Source of the DNA: Bacillus sp. FJAT-29790
GTDB taxonomy: Bacteria; Bacillota; Bacilli; Bacillales; Cytobacillaceae
DNA: 64,000 bases
Reading direction: 5' to 3'
NCBI RefSeq assembly: GCF_019039215.1
Contig: NZ_JAHNZZ010000001.1
Location: 629,740 to 693,739 of the forward strand
This document shows, piece by piece, positions 17,823 through 26,293 of this stretch. The first letter of the stretch is position 1. The number at the start of each line of letters is the position of its first letter. The position numbers were made by a program, and so were the translations under genes. Under the pieces are notes generated by a model. It was not told where the DNA came from, made no database searches, and saw only the letters and a list, made by a program, of their open reading frames with translations.

Positions 17823-19121
17823 TTGACATCAGTAATTTTAGCATCTTTGATTTTCTTAATTACACTTATCTTAGTTATATGGCAACCTAAAGGTTTATCC
17901 ATCGGTTGGTCTGCTTGCGGTGGAGCTATTCTCGCTTTAATCGTTGGAGTAGTTGATTTTAAAGATGTAGTAGATGTAACATCCATAGTTTGGAATGCAA
18001 CATTAGCGTTTATCGCTATTATTATTATTTCCTTAATACTTGATGAAATTGGATTTTTTGAGTGGTCAGCTCTTCATATGGCAAGAGCAGCAAGAGGAAA
18101 TGGCGTTCGAATGTTTGTCTATGTGTCCGTACTTGGAGCATTAGTAGCAGCATTTTTTGCGAATGATGGTGCCGCACTAATTTTGACTCCTATTGTATTA
18201 GCAATGGTTCGAAATCTAAAGTTTAATGAAAAAATGGTTTTTCCATTTATTATTGCAAGTGGATTCATTGCAGATACTACATCACTTCCGTTAGTAGTAA
18301 GTAACTTAGTTAATATCGTGTCTGCAGACTTTTTTGGAATCGGATTTGCTGAGTTTGCTTCAAGAATGATTATCCCGAATCTCTTTTCATTAGTAGCAAG
18401 TATCTTGGTTTTATATCTATTTTTCCGTAAAAGCATTCCAAAGAATTATGATCTGTCTCAATTGAAGAAGCCTATAGAGGCTATTCGAGATGATAAAATG
18501 TTCCGATTGTCTTGGATTGTATTAGGAATCCTACTTATTGGGTATTTTGCAAGTGAATTTACGGGTATTCCTGTATCGATTATCGCTAGTATTGTCGCAA
18601 TCTTTTTCCTTTTTATGGCTAGAAGGAGTCATGCAGTTAACGCTCGTACTGTAATAAAAGGAGCCCCTTGGGCGATCGTATTTTTCTCAATTGGAATGTA
18701 CGTAGTTGTTTATGGACTAAGAAATGAGGGATTGACTAATATATTAGCTGATCTCATTCAAGTGACAGCAGATCAAGGTCTATTTGCTGCAACAGTAGGT
18801 ATGGGATTTATTGCTGCGATCATTTCTTCGATTATGAATAATATGCCAACAGTCATGATTGATGCACTTGCGATTGCTGATACGAATACAACTGATGTAG
18901 TTAAAGAAGCCCTGATCTATGCGAATGTCATCGGGGCAGATTTAGGTCCTAAAATCACGCCGATCGGTTCTCTTGCAACTCTATTATGGTTACATGTCTT
19001 ATCCCAAAAAGGGGTTAAGATATCATGGGGAACGTACTTTAGAACAGGTATTGTTTTAACAATTCCAACACTGTTTATTACATTAGTTGGTTTATATATA
19101 TGGTTGGTAATCATTCACTAA
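17823..19121 (+). CDS. arsB: arsenite efflux permease ArsB
   Basis: The 432-residue permease has about 11-12 membrane helices. ArsB features seen include [69 protein letters not shown] and the C-terminal [20 protein letters not shown]. It exports arsenite, driven by the membrane potential. Start is TTG 17823, eight bases after GGGGGA; an ATG at 17818 is followed by a stop two codons later. It is 15 bases from arsR and 21 from arsC, in the canonical order regulator-pump-reductase. Confidence 0.93.
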   Translation: MTSVILASLIFLITLILVIWQPKGLSIGWSACGGAILALIVGVVDFKDVVDVTSIVWNATLAFIAIIIISLILDEIGFFEWSALHMARAARGNGVRMFVYVSVLGALVAAFFANDGAALILTPIVLAMVRNLKFNEKMVFPFIIASGFIADTTSLPLVVSNLVNIVSADFFGIGFAEFASRMIIPNLFSLVASILVLYLFFRKSIPKNYDLSQLKKPIEAIRDDKMFRLSWIVLGILLIGYFASEFTGIPVSIIASIVAIFFLFMARRSHAVNARTVIKGAPWAIVFFSIGMYVVVYGLRNEGLTNILADLIQVTADQGLFAATVGMGFIAAIISSIMNNMPTVMIDALAIADTNTTDVVKEALIYANVIGADLGPKITPIGSLATLLWLHVLSQKGVKISWGTYFRTGIVLTIPTLFITLVGLYIWLVIIH

Positions 19122-19142
19122 TTATTAATGGAGGAATAAATG

Positions 19143-19562
19143 ATGTCTAAAAAAACAATTTACTTTTTATGTACAGGTAACTCATGTAGAAGCCAAATGG
19201 CAGAAGGATGGGCTAAGAAATATTTAGATGATGAGTGGAACGTATACAGTGCGGGTATTGAAGCGCATGGCTTAAACCCGAATGCTGTAAATGCAATGAA
19301 GGAAGCGGGAATTGACATCTCAAATCAAACATCTGATATTATTGACTCTGAAATATTAAACAATGCAGATTTAGTGGTTACTTTATGTGGTGATGCGGCT
19401 GACAAATGCCCGATAACACTACCACATGTAAAAAGAGAACATTGGGGATTTGATGATCCCGCTAAGGCTGAAGGAACTGATGAAGAAAAATGGGCTTTCT
19501 TCCAGCGTGTGCGTGACGAAATTGGTGACAGACTCAAACGTTTTAGTGGAAATTGTGAATAA
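19143..19562 (+). CDS. arsC: thioredoxin-coupled arsenate reductase ArsC
   Basis: The 139-residue low-molecular-weight-phosphatase-fold enzyme reduces arsenate to arsenite for ArsB. All three redox Cys are present: the P-loop CTGNSCRS (Cys10, Cys15) and LCGDAADKC (Cys82 and Cys89 by family numbering). The stretch [20 protein letters not shown] matches B. subtilis ArsC closely. TGGAGG precedes two adjacent ATGs (19140 and 19143); the second is chosen by homology. It is the last gene of the operon, closed by a terminator. Confidence 0.95.
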   Translation: MSKKTIYFLCTGNSCRSQMAEGWAKKYLDDEWNVYSAGIEAHGLNPNAVNAMKEAGIDISNQTSDIIDSEILNNADLVVTLCGDAADKCPITLPHVKREHWGFDDPAKAEGTDEEKWAFFQRVRDEIGDRLKRFSGNCE

Positions 19563-19615
19563 TACAATTAAATAACCAAGACAATAAACGCTAGGTTTTC
19601 CACTAAAACGAATTC

Positions 19616-19664
19616 AAAAAGGATAAAGAATCTTTAATAGAAAAGATTCTTTATCCTTTTATTT
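19616..19664 (+). terminator. terminator of the ars operon
   Basis: AAAAGGATAAAGAATCTTT pairs with AAAGATTCTTTATCCTTTT around a short AATAGA loop and is followed by ATTTTTC. Confidence 0.93.
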
Positions 19665-19765
19665 TTCTCTAAATTACATCCCTATTTATTTCCATCCGCA
19701 TTTAAGAAAGTAATAGAACTCGGCAGCAATCATGTAGTTTTAGTATGTCTAATCGTTTGGATTGT

Positions 19766-20470
19766 TTAATCATATAAAAAAATGGTAATGTTTTCGTTTC
19801 TATCAATGGTTGCCAATAATATTTCGTGAATGTCAGCATTGTATGTAGACTTAATCCTTGTTTTCAGCCAGTCTTCATCTTTTCCCATTTTGTCCAATTC
19901 AGATAACTCAATTTTTCTTTCTTTAATAATGGTTCTGGGAAGAACGAAGGATTTAGGGGTTATTCTCAAATCCGAAGGTGTAACCGGTTGATATTGTGGC
20001 TTCAGAAATAGAGAAAGAGTTCCGCCCGTTTCCCACATGGCTAAAGCGATTTTTTGGATATCCTCAATATTCGCTTTCCTCAATTCTGTCATTAGATAAT
20101 CAAGTGAAATTCTAGCTTTGGCTAGGTTTTTGTAAAATATTTTTCCATTTTCAATTAAGGGCAATGGAGGTGATTCAAAAAACTTTCTTAGTTTATCTGA
20201 CTTTAAACTCCCAATGATACTTGATGTGTATAAAATTACAAATACGCTCATTGTTATCATTGAGCCTTTGAATCCCAATCTTTCATCTGACAATGGGTGA
20301 GCAATGATGTTCCCAATGACTAAAGCTATAACAAAATCAAGTAATCTTAACTGTGAAATTGACCGTTGCCCCATTACTTTTGCTACAATAAGCATAAAGA
20401 AATAAGCTACAATGGCCCTCAAAATCCATTGAATGGCAGTCAATGATTCTTGACTATAGAAAAAATCCAT
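19766..20470 (-). CDS. DUF421/YetF family membrane protein
   Basis: The 234-residue protein has three N-terminal membrane helices (about 15-33, 42-60, 67-87) and a cytosolic YetF domain. Family motifs include VMGQRSISQLRLLDFVIALV in helix 1-2, PLPLIENGKIFYKNLAKARIS, and the repeat half with LFLKPQYQPVTPSDL. YetF-type proteins are widespread in sporeformers, and some act in the spore or in germination; the exact function here is unknown. Monocistronic, transcribed away from the repeat element at 20687. Confidence 0.87.
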   Translation of the reverse strand: MDFFYSQESLTAIQWILRAIVAYFFMLIVAKVMGQRSISQLRLLDFVIALVIGNIIAHPLSDERLGFKGSMITMSVFVILYTSSIIGSLKSDKLRKFFESPPLPLIENGKIFYKNLAKARISLDYLMTELRKANIEDIQKIALAMWETGGTLSLFLKPQYQPVTPSDLRITPKSFVLPRTIIKERKIELSELDKMGKDEDWLKTRIKSTYNADIHEILLATIDRNENITIFLYD

Positions 20471-20686
20471 CCGTACTCACCTATCCATTTCTTTTTGAAC
20501 AGACGCTATTGATAATATGTCCTTTTCAGCAAATTTTAATAAAAAAAGAAACTACATGAGAACTTTTGCTCAGGTGGTTATAGTATGTTTACATACTGGA
20601 TTGTTCGCCGTCACTCATGAGAGAATTTTTTGAGAAAAACTTTTATTTAATTGGCTATGTTAAAGCTTAATGTTGATAATTGCACT

Positions 20687-20817
20687 TGTTGATTGTAGCG
20701 GAAGGCGCGAGACTCCTGCGGGAGAAGCGTGTCAGGGGAGACCCCGCAGGAGCGTTAGCGACGAGGAGGCTCCCCGACCGCCCGCGGAAAGCGAGTGCCT
20801 GCAGCGGAAATCAACAG
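20687..20817. repeat. long GC-rich dispersed repeat bounded by TGTTGATT/AATCAACA
   Basis: The segment is sharply more GC-rich than its surroundings. It is bounded by TGTTGATT and AATCAACA, and contains an internal CTCCTGCGGG / CCCGCAGGAG stem and the recurring word GCGGAAAGCGAG. A shorter relative occurs at 24366-24408 in this same window. From memory, similar elements recur between genes in many Bacillaceae genomes; a genome search would confirm. A 73-codon frame through it is not a gene. Confidence 0.75.
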
Positions 20818-20922
20818 CTACATTTATCACAGCCATTTAATTTAAAGAAGAGAAGTAGTGGTTTGTCTTTAACACTAATTTCCTTTTCGAATATTATTTA
20901 AATAAAAGGCAGGTGAGTTAAA

Positions 20923-21723
20923 GTGTATTTGGTTGGTTTCTATTCGCCAAAAGCAAAATCAGGTGTAACTGAATTGGCTTTATCGATTTATTATTGGCTT
21001 ATAATGAACACGACATTATCTGCTGCATTTATATCTTATGGGACTTTAGAAAAAGAAGAGATTTCAAATGGGCTTATCCACGAATTCTCGAAATTACCAT
21101 TAACAGAACAAAAACGCAAAGTTAAAAAGATGAAGAAAGAATACGATATTATTATTTACGATGCATCTAGTCAACTTTCCGAAGGGGTATTAAAACTTTT
21201 GCCAATAGTGGACAGGTTATTTGTTGTCGGTGAAGAACATACAGATTTTGCAATCAAATTGCATCAAATTATTGGATTTAATAAAATGTTTGATAAGAGC
21301 GTAAAGCGTTTTATTACACATTTACAAGGGAATAAAACGTTTATTATCCGTGAAAATAAGGATGATCGCGTTATTGGCTTTAATTATTCAAAAAAAGAAG
21401 CAAATGATATTGGTCAAATGGTGTATACAGATTATGTGACTCATTATTTAGAGGAGAAATTTATTGAAAAAAATCAAAAAGTCTATAAAAAAATCAAACA
21501 AATTCCAATAGACGATTTGGATAAAGGCTTATATGAACTAGGGATTGATTTTGAAAAAGCATTGCTCTTTCATAAATATGTTGTTCTACGGGTGGAATTA
21601 GGTCAGAATTACAACGAAGCACTAGAAAATCTTTTTCCACTTTTAATTAATTCCTCATTCAACGAACTTTTAGAGAAATTTCAAAGCGAAATAAATCTTA
21701 TTACAAAACTTAATATGTTATAA
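20923..21723 (+). CDS. MinD/ParA-like protein with degenerate P-loop, function unknown
   Basis: The 266-residue protein begins MYLVGFYSPKAKSGVTELAL, laid out like a SIMIBI (ParA/MinD) deviant Walker A at the very N-terminus, but lacking the GKG-x-GK(T/S) glycines and lysine pair. A second hydrophobic strand with Asp, EYDIIIYDASS, sits where the Walker B strand would be. The rest (about 110-266) is Lys/Glu-rich and helical with no motif known to me. GTG 20923 follows GCAGGTGAGTTAAA. Neighbours give no functional clue. It may be a chromosome-positioning-type ATPase that has lost nucleotide turnover. Confidence 0.55.
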   Translation: MYLVGFYSPKAKSGVTELALSIYYWLIMNTTLSAAFISYGTLEKEEISNGLIHEFSKLPLTEQKRKVKKMKKEYDIIIYDASSQLSEGVLKLLPIVDRLFVVGEEHTDFAIKLHQIIGFNKMFDKSVKRFITHLQGNKTFIIRENKDDRVIGFNYSKKEANDIGQMVYTDYVTHYLEEKFIEKNQKVYKKIKQIPIDDLDKGLYELGIDFEKALLFHKYVVLRVELGQNYNEALENLFPLLINSSFNELLEKFQSEINLITKLNML

Positions 21724-21832
21724 ACACTCATATATAATGCCTCTAAAACTTTTCGTTCTTTATGATTTCAAGAGAATCAAGTTGATCTCAAATACGATAA
21801 TAATCCTTTGAAAAAAGACATAACACCTCTTT

Positions 21833-22363
21833 TTAAAATTCAATTTCATTTGTCTTTTTTACATAGGCAAACCATTGATGAAGGACTTCATTGTGGTGGT
21901 TGATAATTTGAGGAGCCTTAAAAATCCCCGAATCATAAGTACTATGTCCGTCTTTTGCGAGAATCACATCATACCCAAGACTATATGCACGACGGCATGT
22001 TGCATCCACACACACTTCTGTTTGAATTCCGGTAATGACTATTTGTTTTATTCCTTTGACATCTAATTCTTGTCGGAGATTTGTTCGTTGGAATGAATCT
22101 GGATGATTTTTTTCAATAATGATATCATTTTCAAATGGAGTAATGAAAGGGTGTATTTTCCATCCGGATGTTCCACGTTCAAGAGGTTTTCCAGGTATAT
22201 TGTTAAACTTCGTATAAAAAATGGGAGCTCGCACTAAACGAGTTTTGGAAATGAGCAACTGGATGTTCGTTAGTAATTCATTTCCTTTATATAAAGGTTT
22301 AGATTCCTGAAACGAGCCTATTTGCACATCAATAATTAGCAAAGCCATATGGGTTTCTAGCAC
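21833..22363 (-). CDS. isochorismatase-family cysteine hydrolase
   Basis: The 176-residue protein has the catalytic triad of the family: Asp in LLIIDVQIGS, Lys in IIIEKNHPDSF and Cys in GIQTEVCVDATCRRAY (the Cys before VDAT). These enzymes hydrolyse amides such as nicotinamide or N-carbamoyl compounds; the substrate here is not predictable. The chosen start is GTG 22363, since GGAGGG lies seven bases upstream; ATG 22348 is an alternative. Single-gene unit. Confidence 0.85.
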   Translation of the reverse strand: MLETHMALLIIDVQIGSFQESKPLYKGNELLTNIQLLISKTRLVRAPIFYTKFNNIPGKPLERGTSGWKIHPFITPFENDIIIEKNHPDSFQRTNLRQELDVKGIKQIVITGIQTEVCVDATCRRAYSLGYDVILAKDGHSTYDSGIFKAPQIINHHNEVLHQWFAYVKKTNEIEF

Positions 22364-23047
22364 GAATATTCCCTCCGAAATCTTTTATTCAAATCAGATT
22401 TTAGTATGTATCATCGATAATGATTTATCCAGAAATACACCGCTGATTAAAAAAACATTCATTTCTAAAGTAAGAAACAAATGACCTAAACTTGAATATT
22501 TTGTTCTCTTATAGTAATTTCATTAGGTCCTTTTTTTTTGAGTGCTATTTAATGATGGGTAAAGCTTTTTGACGTAAAAAAATTCCGCTTCATTGGAAGC
22601 GGATGAGATAAAGTGAGACTGGATCGAATTTGGAATAACTCATCTAAAATCAACATATAGTATATTTGATATTGATTGGATACTATATATCGTTGTGTAA
22701 AATCAGGTATATTTCGACTTTAAGAGCAATCTATTATCTGAGTTTTAACTTAAAAAGTTGTTAAATCTTGATTTAGTAATAATATTCGCATTTATTTGAC
22801 TCCCTCGTATTCATAGAAACTACTGATTTGCCGATCCTCCATTAAAACTTAAAAACAATCCCAATAAAAAGCCCGGAAAGAATTGAAACTAGAGGAGATT
22901 TTAGTTACATTTAAAGTAAGGATAGATTAATAGCGAATGATTGATATTTTTGTAGAATTATAAGGAAATTGGCAACTTTTCTTTTGTCTGCAACGTCTAA
23001 TTATTGAAAGGGTAAAAACACCTTCGACTAGCTTAGACTATTGATTT
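22364..23047. other. gene-free stretch with hairpins and possible gene remnants
   Basis: GACCTAA (about 22481) can pair with TTAGGTC before a run of T near 22530, a terminator-like element. CCGCTTC-ATTG-GAAGCGG forms a small hairpin near 22586. On the minus strand around 22850-22905 a short frame reads SPLVSILSGLFIGIVFKF, which looks like the tail of a lost membrane protein. No intact gene. Confidence 0.35.
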
Positions 23048-23148
23048 TAACTTTATTCAGCAGAAGTCTCTAAACGATATTATTGGAGAGATGAATGCAA
23101 AATTGTATCCAATTTAGTGGGGGTTCAACCCCCGGCTGAATAAAGTTA
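23048..23148. repeat. 101-bp element bounded by a perfect 14-bp inverted repeat
   Basis: TAACTTTATTCAGC (23048-23061) and GCTGAATAAAGTTA (23135-23148) are exact inverted copies 73 bases apart. Next to the right arm GGGGG-TTCAA-CCCCC forms a further strong hairpin (23119-23133). The layout suggests a folded RNA or a small non-autonomous mobile or repeat element. No ORF is present. Confidence 0.6.
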
Positions 23149-23279
23149 GCCTCCGGCGGATGCCTAATGTTTTTTATGGAATTTATCGAGCAAGTCCGAT
23201 AATAATCTGGGCGCAAATACGCCAAGGCGAATTTGATTTGATCATCTTAGAATGAGAAGGAATGGAAAGGTGAACCATC
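23149..23279. other. possible gene remnant before the deacetylase
   Basis: A short plus-strand frame ending at about 23250 reads [15 protein letters not shown] and stops, resembling the end of a glycosyltransferase-like protein, but no start or body is visible. Low support. Confidence 0.2.
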
Positions 23280-24296
23280 TTGAAAAGAAATGTGAAAAGG
23301 AAAATGGTCAAAACAAATGAAAAGGTGATTATTTCTATTTTAGTCTGTATTGCCTTAGTCTTAAGCATTTATGAACCGGGGAGAAGGAATGAGGCATTAG
23401 CTGTTTCGCCCCTCACACAGCCTATTAATATGATGTATTCATTAATGATGCAAAGAAATTTAGATCCATTCGAAGAAATGAATGTAACGATCAACCATTC
23501 CTTTCGTTCTTTTTATAAAATAAAATCGCAAATAAGCAGTGATAACCAAGACCAAATCGTCGAGGACAAAAACGTAAAGCCGGAAATTGAAAGCCAAGAA
23601 GTAATCATACAAAATTTTATCGATATGGATGTTAATAGTAGTGTCCAAGTTTCTGAGTCTGCTAAAGAAGAAAAACCTGAATCTGTACAAGAACAACTTG
23701 AAAACAAAACAATATACTTAACCTTTGATGACGGCCCTACAATGTATACAAACAATATTGTTGACACATTAAATGCATACGGAATGCAGGCAACTTTTTT
23801 CATGCTTGAGCCGAATATGAACAAGTATCCGGATGAATTACTTAAACTTATCAACGATGGCCATGTTCCTGCGTTACACGGAGTTACTCATGACGTTACG
23901 AAAATTTATCGGTCGGAAAAAACGGTTGTAGAGGAGATGAATAAGGCCCAAGAAACATTACTGAAGCTAACCGGTTCAGCAACAAATTTAATTCGAACGC
24001 CTTATGGATCAGTTCCACATATGAAACCAGCCTACATTCAAGCTGTGAAAGCAGCAGGCTATCAATTATGGGACTGGACTGTCGATAGCCGGGATTGGAA
24101 ATATAAAAATGGTGAATATGTCGCCAATGTTATCGATCAATTAGAAAAATTTCCATTTCAAAATCGTCCAATTGTTATTTTATTTCATGACAAAAAAACA
24201 ACAGCTGAACATTTACCCGAACTTTTAGACTATATAAAATCCAAAGGTTATGATACAGCGGTTCTAAATGAACAGCTAACAGCTTATCATTTTTAA
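23280..24296 (+). CDS. membrane-anchored polysaccharide deacetylase (NodB domain)
   Basis: The 338-residue protein has a basic N-terminus, one membrane segment (about 16-31) acting as signal anchor, a variable stalk (about 40-140) and a C-terminal NodB domain. The five catalytic motifs are present: TFDDGP (catalytic Asp about 150), HGVTHD (zinc His pair), RTPYGS, DWTVDSRDW and ILFHDK. The family removes N-acetyl groups from peptidoglycan or chitin-like sugars, which here would alter the cell wall and lysozyme sensitivity. Start is TTG 23280 after GGAAAGGTGAACC. Single gene, closed by hairpins at 24366 and 24429. Confidence 0.9.
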   Translation: MKRNVKRKMVKTNEKVIISILVCIALVLSIYEPGRRNEALAVSPLTQPINMMYSLMMQRNLDPFEEMNVTINHSFRSFYKIKSQISSDNQDQIVEDKNVKPEIESQEVIIQNFIDMDVNSSVQVSESAKEEKPESVQEQLENKTIYLTFDDGPTMYTNNIVDTLNAYGMQATFFMLEPNMNKYPDELLKLINDGHVPALHGVTHDVTKIYRSEKTVVEEMNKAQETLLKLTGSATNLIRTPYGSVPHMKPAYIQAVKAAGYQLWDWTVDSRDWKYKNGEYVANVIDQLEKFPFQNRPIVILFHDKKTTAEHLPELLDYIKSKGYDTAVLNEQLTAYHF

Positions 24297-24365
24297 AAAG
24301 GGCTCTTTACTAAAAGATTGTTGTTTTTTAAATAGGTTTTGTAAAAGAAAACCGTCCAAAAAGAA

Positions 24366-24408
24366 GTTGATTGAAGCGGAAAGCGAGCATCCTGGAGCGG
24401 AAATCAAC
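24366..24408. repeat. short copy of the GTTGATT...AATCAAC repeat family
   Basis: GTTGATT and AATCAAC bound a 43-base element that contains GCGGAAAGCGAG and GGAGCGGAAATCAAC, shared with the longer element at 20687-20817. The flanks (AAAAAGAA / TTCTCTTTTT) extend the pairing, so it may also act as a terminator for the deacetylase gene. Confidence 0.7.
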
Positions 24409-24428
24409 CTCTCTTCTCTTTTTGTTAT

Positions 24429-24460
24429 AAAAAACAAAGGAATTAATTCCTTTGTTTTTT
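24429..24460 (+). terminator. terminator upstream of fruR
   Basis: AAAAAACAAAGGAATT and AATTCCTTTGTTTTTT form a perfect palindrome ending in T residues. Confidence 0.85.
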
Positions 24461-24554
24461 ATTTGATTAAAATAGTCCGAAGAATGCAATATCATCCACA
24501 ATCAATCGCAAAATGATTTCTTTTGATCATAAATGAACGAAAATGATTGATTTT

Positions 24555-24568
24555 TGCAATCGGTTTCA
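24555..24568 (+). promoter_or_regulatory. catabolite-responsive element (cre)
   Basis: TGCAATCGGTTTCA fits the CcpA consensus TGWAANCGNTNWCA with one deviation (C for W at position 3). It lies 48 bases before fruR, suggesting glucose repression of the fructose operon. Confidence 0.7.
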
Positions 24569-24615
24569 GTAGAATATAACCAAGAGATAAGTACTATGCA
24601 GTTAGGAGTGATGTT

Positions 24616-25368
24616 TTGTTAACACCTGAGCGCCATCGAGCGATCTTAAATCTTTTGAAAGAAAAGAACGTTGTCAAAATTCAGGAGCTTGTTGACGTAA
24701 CAAATACATCTGAATCAACGATTAGGCGTGATCTTAGTCAATTAGAGGAAGAAAAATTTCTGAAAAGGATCCATGGCGGTGCAGCAAGGCTTCAAGGAAA
24801 GCTACTCGAACCGAGCATGTCGGAGAAATCTACCAAAAACCTTCAACAAAAACGAAAAATCGCCCAATATGCTGCAGGATTAGTTGAAAAGGGCGACTGT
24901 ATTTATTTGGATGCTGGTTCGACGATTATTGAAATGATTCCCTTTTTACCGATAGATGATATTGTTGTCGTTACAAACGGTTTAATGCATGTGAATGCCT
25001 TGCTTGAACGAAATATAAGGACATTTTTGATTGGCGGGTTCGCGAAGCCAAAAACGGGAGCGATTATCGGAAGAGGAGCCATTGCCAGCCTTGAACATTA
25101 TCGATTTGATAAATGCTTTATGGGTGTGAATGGAATTCATCCCCTGTCAGGCTACACGACTCCTGATCAGGAAGAGGCGATGATTAAGCAACTGGCCATT
25201 TCTATTTCACGTGAAGTCTATGTATTGGCAGATCAGACGAAATTTTCTGAGATTGCCTTTGCGAAAATCGCTGATATTCATCAAGCTGACATCATTACGA
25301 ATGAATTAGACATCGATAACAAAGAGCAATATATGAGTAAAACGACAATAAAGGTTGTGACATCATGA
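24616..25368 (+). CDS. fruR: DeoR-family regulator of the fructose operon
   Basis: The 250-residue repressor has an N-terminal helix-turn-helix (LTPERHRAILNLLKEKNVVK ... TSESTIRRDLSQLEEE) and the DeoR sugar-phosphate sensor domain (YLDAGSTIIEMI, GGFAKPKTGAIIG, DKCFMGVNGI). Fructose-1-phosphate is the usual inducer. Start TTG 24616 follows TTAGGAGTGATGT. Its last four bases overlap fruK (ATGA), so both are translated from one mRNA. AT-rich repeats between 24510 and 24550 (AATGAACGAAAATGA) may be its operator. Confidence 0.93.
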   Translation: MLTPERHRAILNLLKEKNVVKIQELVDVTNTSESTIRRDLSQLEEEKFLKRIHGGAARLQGKLLEPSMSEKSTKNLQQKRKIAQYAAGLVEKGDCIYLDAGSTIIEMIPFLPIDDIVVVTNGLMHVNALLERNIRTFLIGGFAKPKTGAIIGRGAIASLEHYRFDKCFMGVNGIHPLSGYTTPDQEEAMIKQLAISISREVYVLADQTKFSEIAFAKIADIHQADIITNELDIDNKEQYMSKTTIKVVTS

Positions 25369-26279
25369 TATACACATTGACATTGAATCCATCTGTAGAC
25401 TATATTATCGGGCTTCGAAAGGTGGAATTAGGGGAATTGAACCGGACGGAGAGGGAAGCTAAGTTTCCAGGCGGTAAAGGAATTAATGTCTCTAGAGTAC
25501 TGAAAAGAATGGGCGTACCTAGTAAAGCAATCGGGTTCACTGGCGGTTTTACAGGTAAATATATTGAGGAATATTTGCAGAACGAAAGCGTTGAAACAGA
25601 CTTTGTTCATGTAGATGAAGATACAAGAATTAATATCAAAATGAAAACGGACAATGAAACAGAAATTAATGGGAAAGGGCCAACAATTACAGATGAGGCG
25701 TTTTGGGCATTGAAAGATAAAATCAGCAGGCTTTCAAACGGGGATCTCCTTGTGCTTGCTGGCAGCATTCCATCCACAATGCCCAATACAACATACGAAG
25801 AGCTCGTTCAAATTTGTGCAGAAAACGGCGCCTCCTTTGTAGTTGATGCTGAAGGTGATTTGCTAAAAAAAGTCCTTCCATATAAGCCGTTTTTAATCAA
25901 ACCAAATCATCATGAGCTTGGAGAATTATTTGATACAACGATTTCCAGTGTTGATGAGGTTATCCCTTATGGGGAAAAACTCATTGAAATGGGTGCGCAG
26001 AATGTGATTGTCTCACTTGCAGGGAAGGGAGCAGTTTTAATTACGAAAGAAGCTGCTTATATCGCATCAGTGCCGAAAGGGGAAGTAAAAAGCTCTGTTG
26101 GAGCTGGTGATTCAATGGTCGCAGGCTTTCTAGCAATATATGAAAAGGAGAAAGACATCGAGAAAGCGTTTCGATCAAGTGTTGCCTTCGGAAGTGCAAC
26201 TGCATTTTCAATCGGTTTATGTACGAAAGAAAAGGTAGAAGAATTACTGCCTCAAGTTTCTATTCACCGAATTAATTAA
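25365..26279 (+). CDS. fruK: 1-phosphofructokinase
   Basis: The 304-residue PfkB-family kinase converts fructose-1-phosphate to fructose-1,6-bisphosphate. Seen are the N-terminal signature TLNPSVDYIIGL, the GGKGINVSRVLKRMG substrate loop, and the C-terminal catalytic motif SSVGAGDSMVAGFL with the base Asp in GAGDS. It starts with an ATG that overlaps the fruR stop and is followed by fruA after 14 bases. Confidence 0.95.
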   Translation: MIYTLTLNPSVDYIIGLRKVELGELNRTEREAKFPGGKGINVSRVLKRMGVPSKAIGFTGGFTGKYIEEYLQNESVETDFVHVDEDTRINIKMKTDNETEINGKGPTITDEAFWALKDKISRLSNGDLLVLAGSIPSTMPNTTYEELVQICAENGASFVVDAEGDLLKKVLPYKPFLIKPNHHELGELFDTTISSVDEVIPYGEKLIEMGAQNVIVSLAGKGAVLITKEAAYIASVPKGEVKSSVGAGDSMVAGFLAIYEKEKDIEKAFRSSVAFGSATAFSIGLCTKEKVEELLPQVSIHRIN

Positions 26280-26293
26280 AGGGGAGAACAAAA

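Noticed and set aside
20680-20901. 73-codon ORF across the GC-rich repeat
   Set aside because: The frame is open only because of the repeat's base composition; the region is a structured dispersed element.
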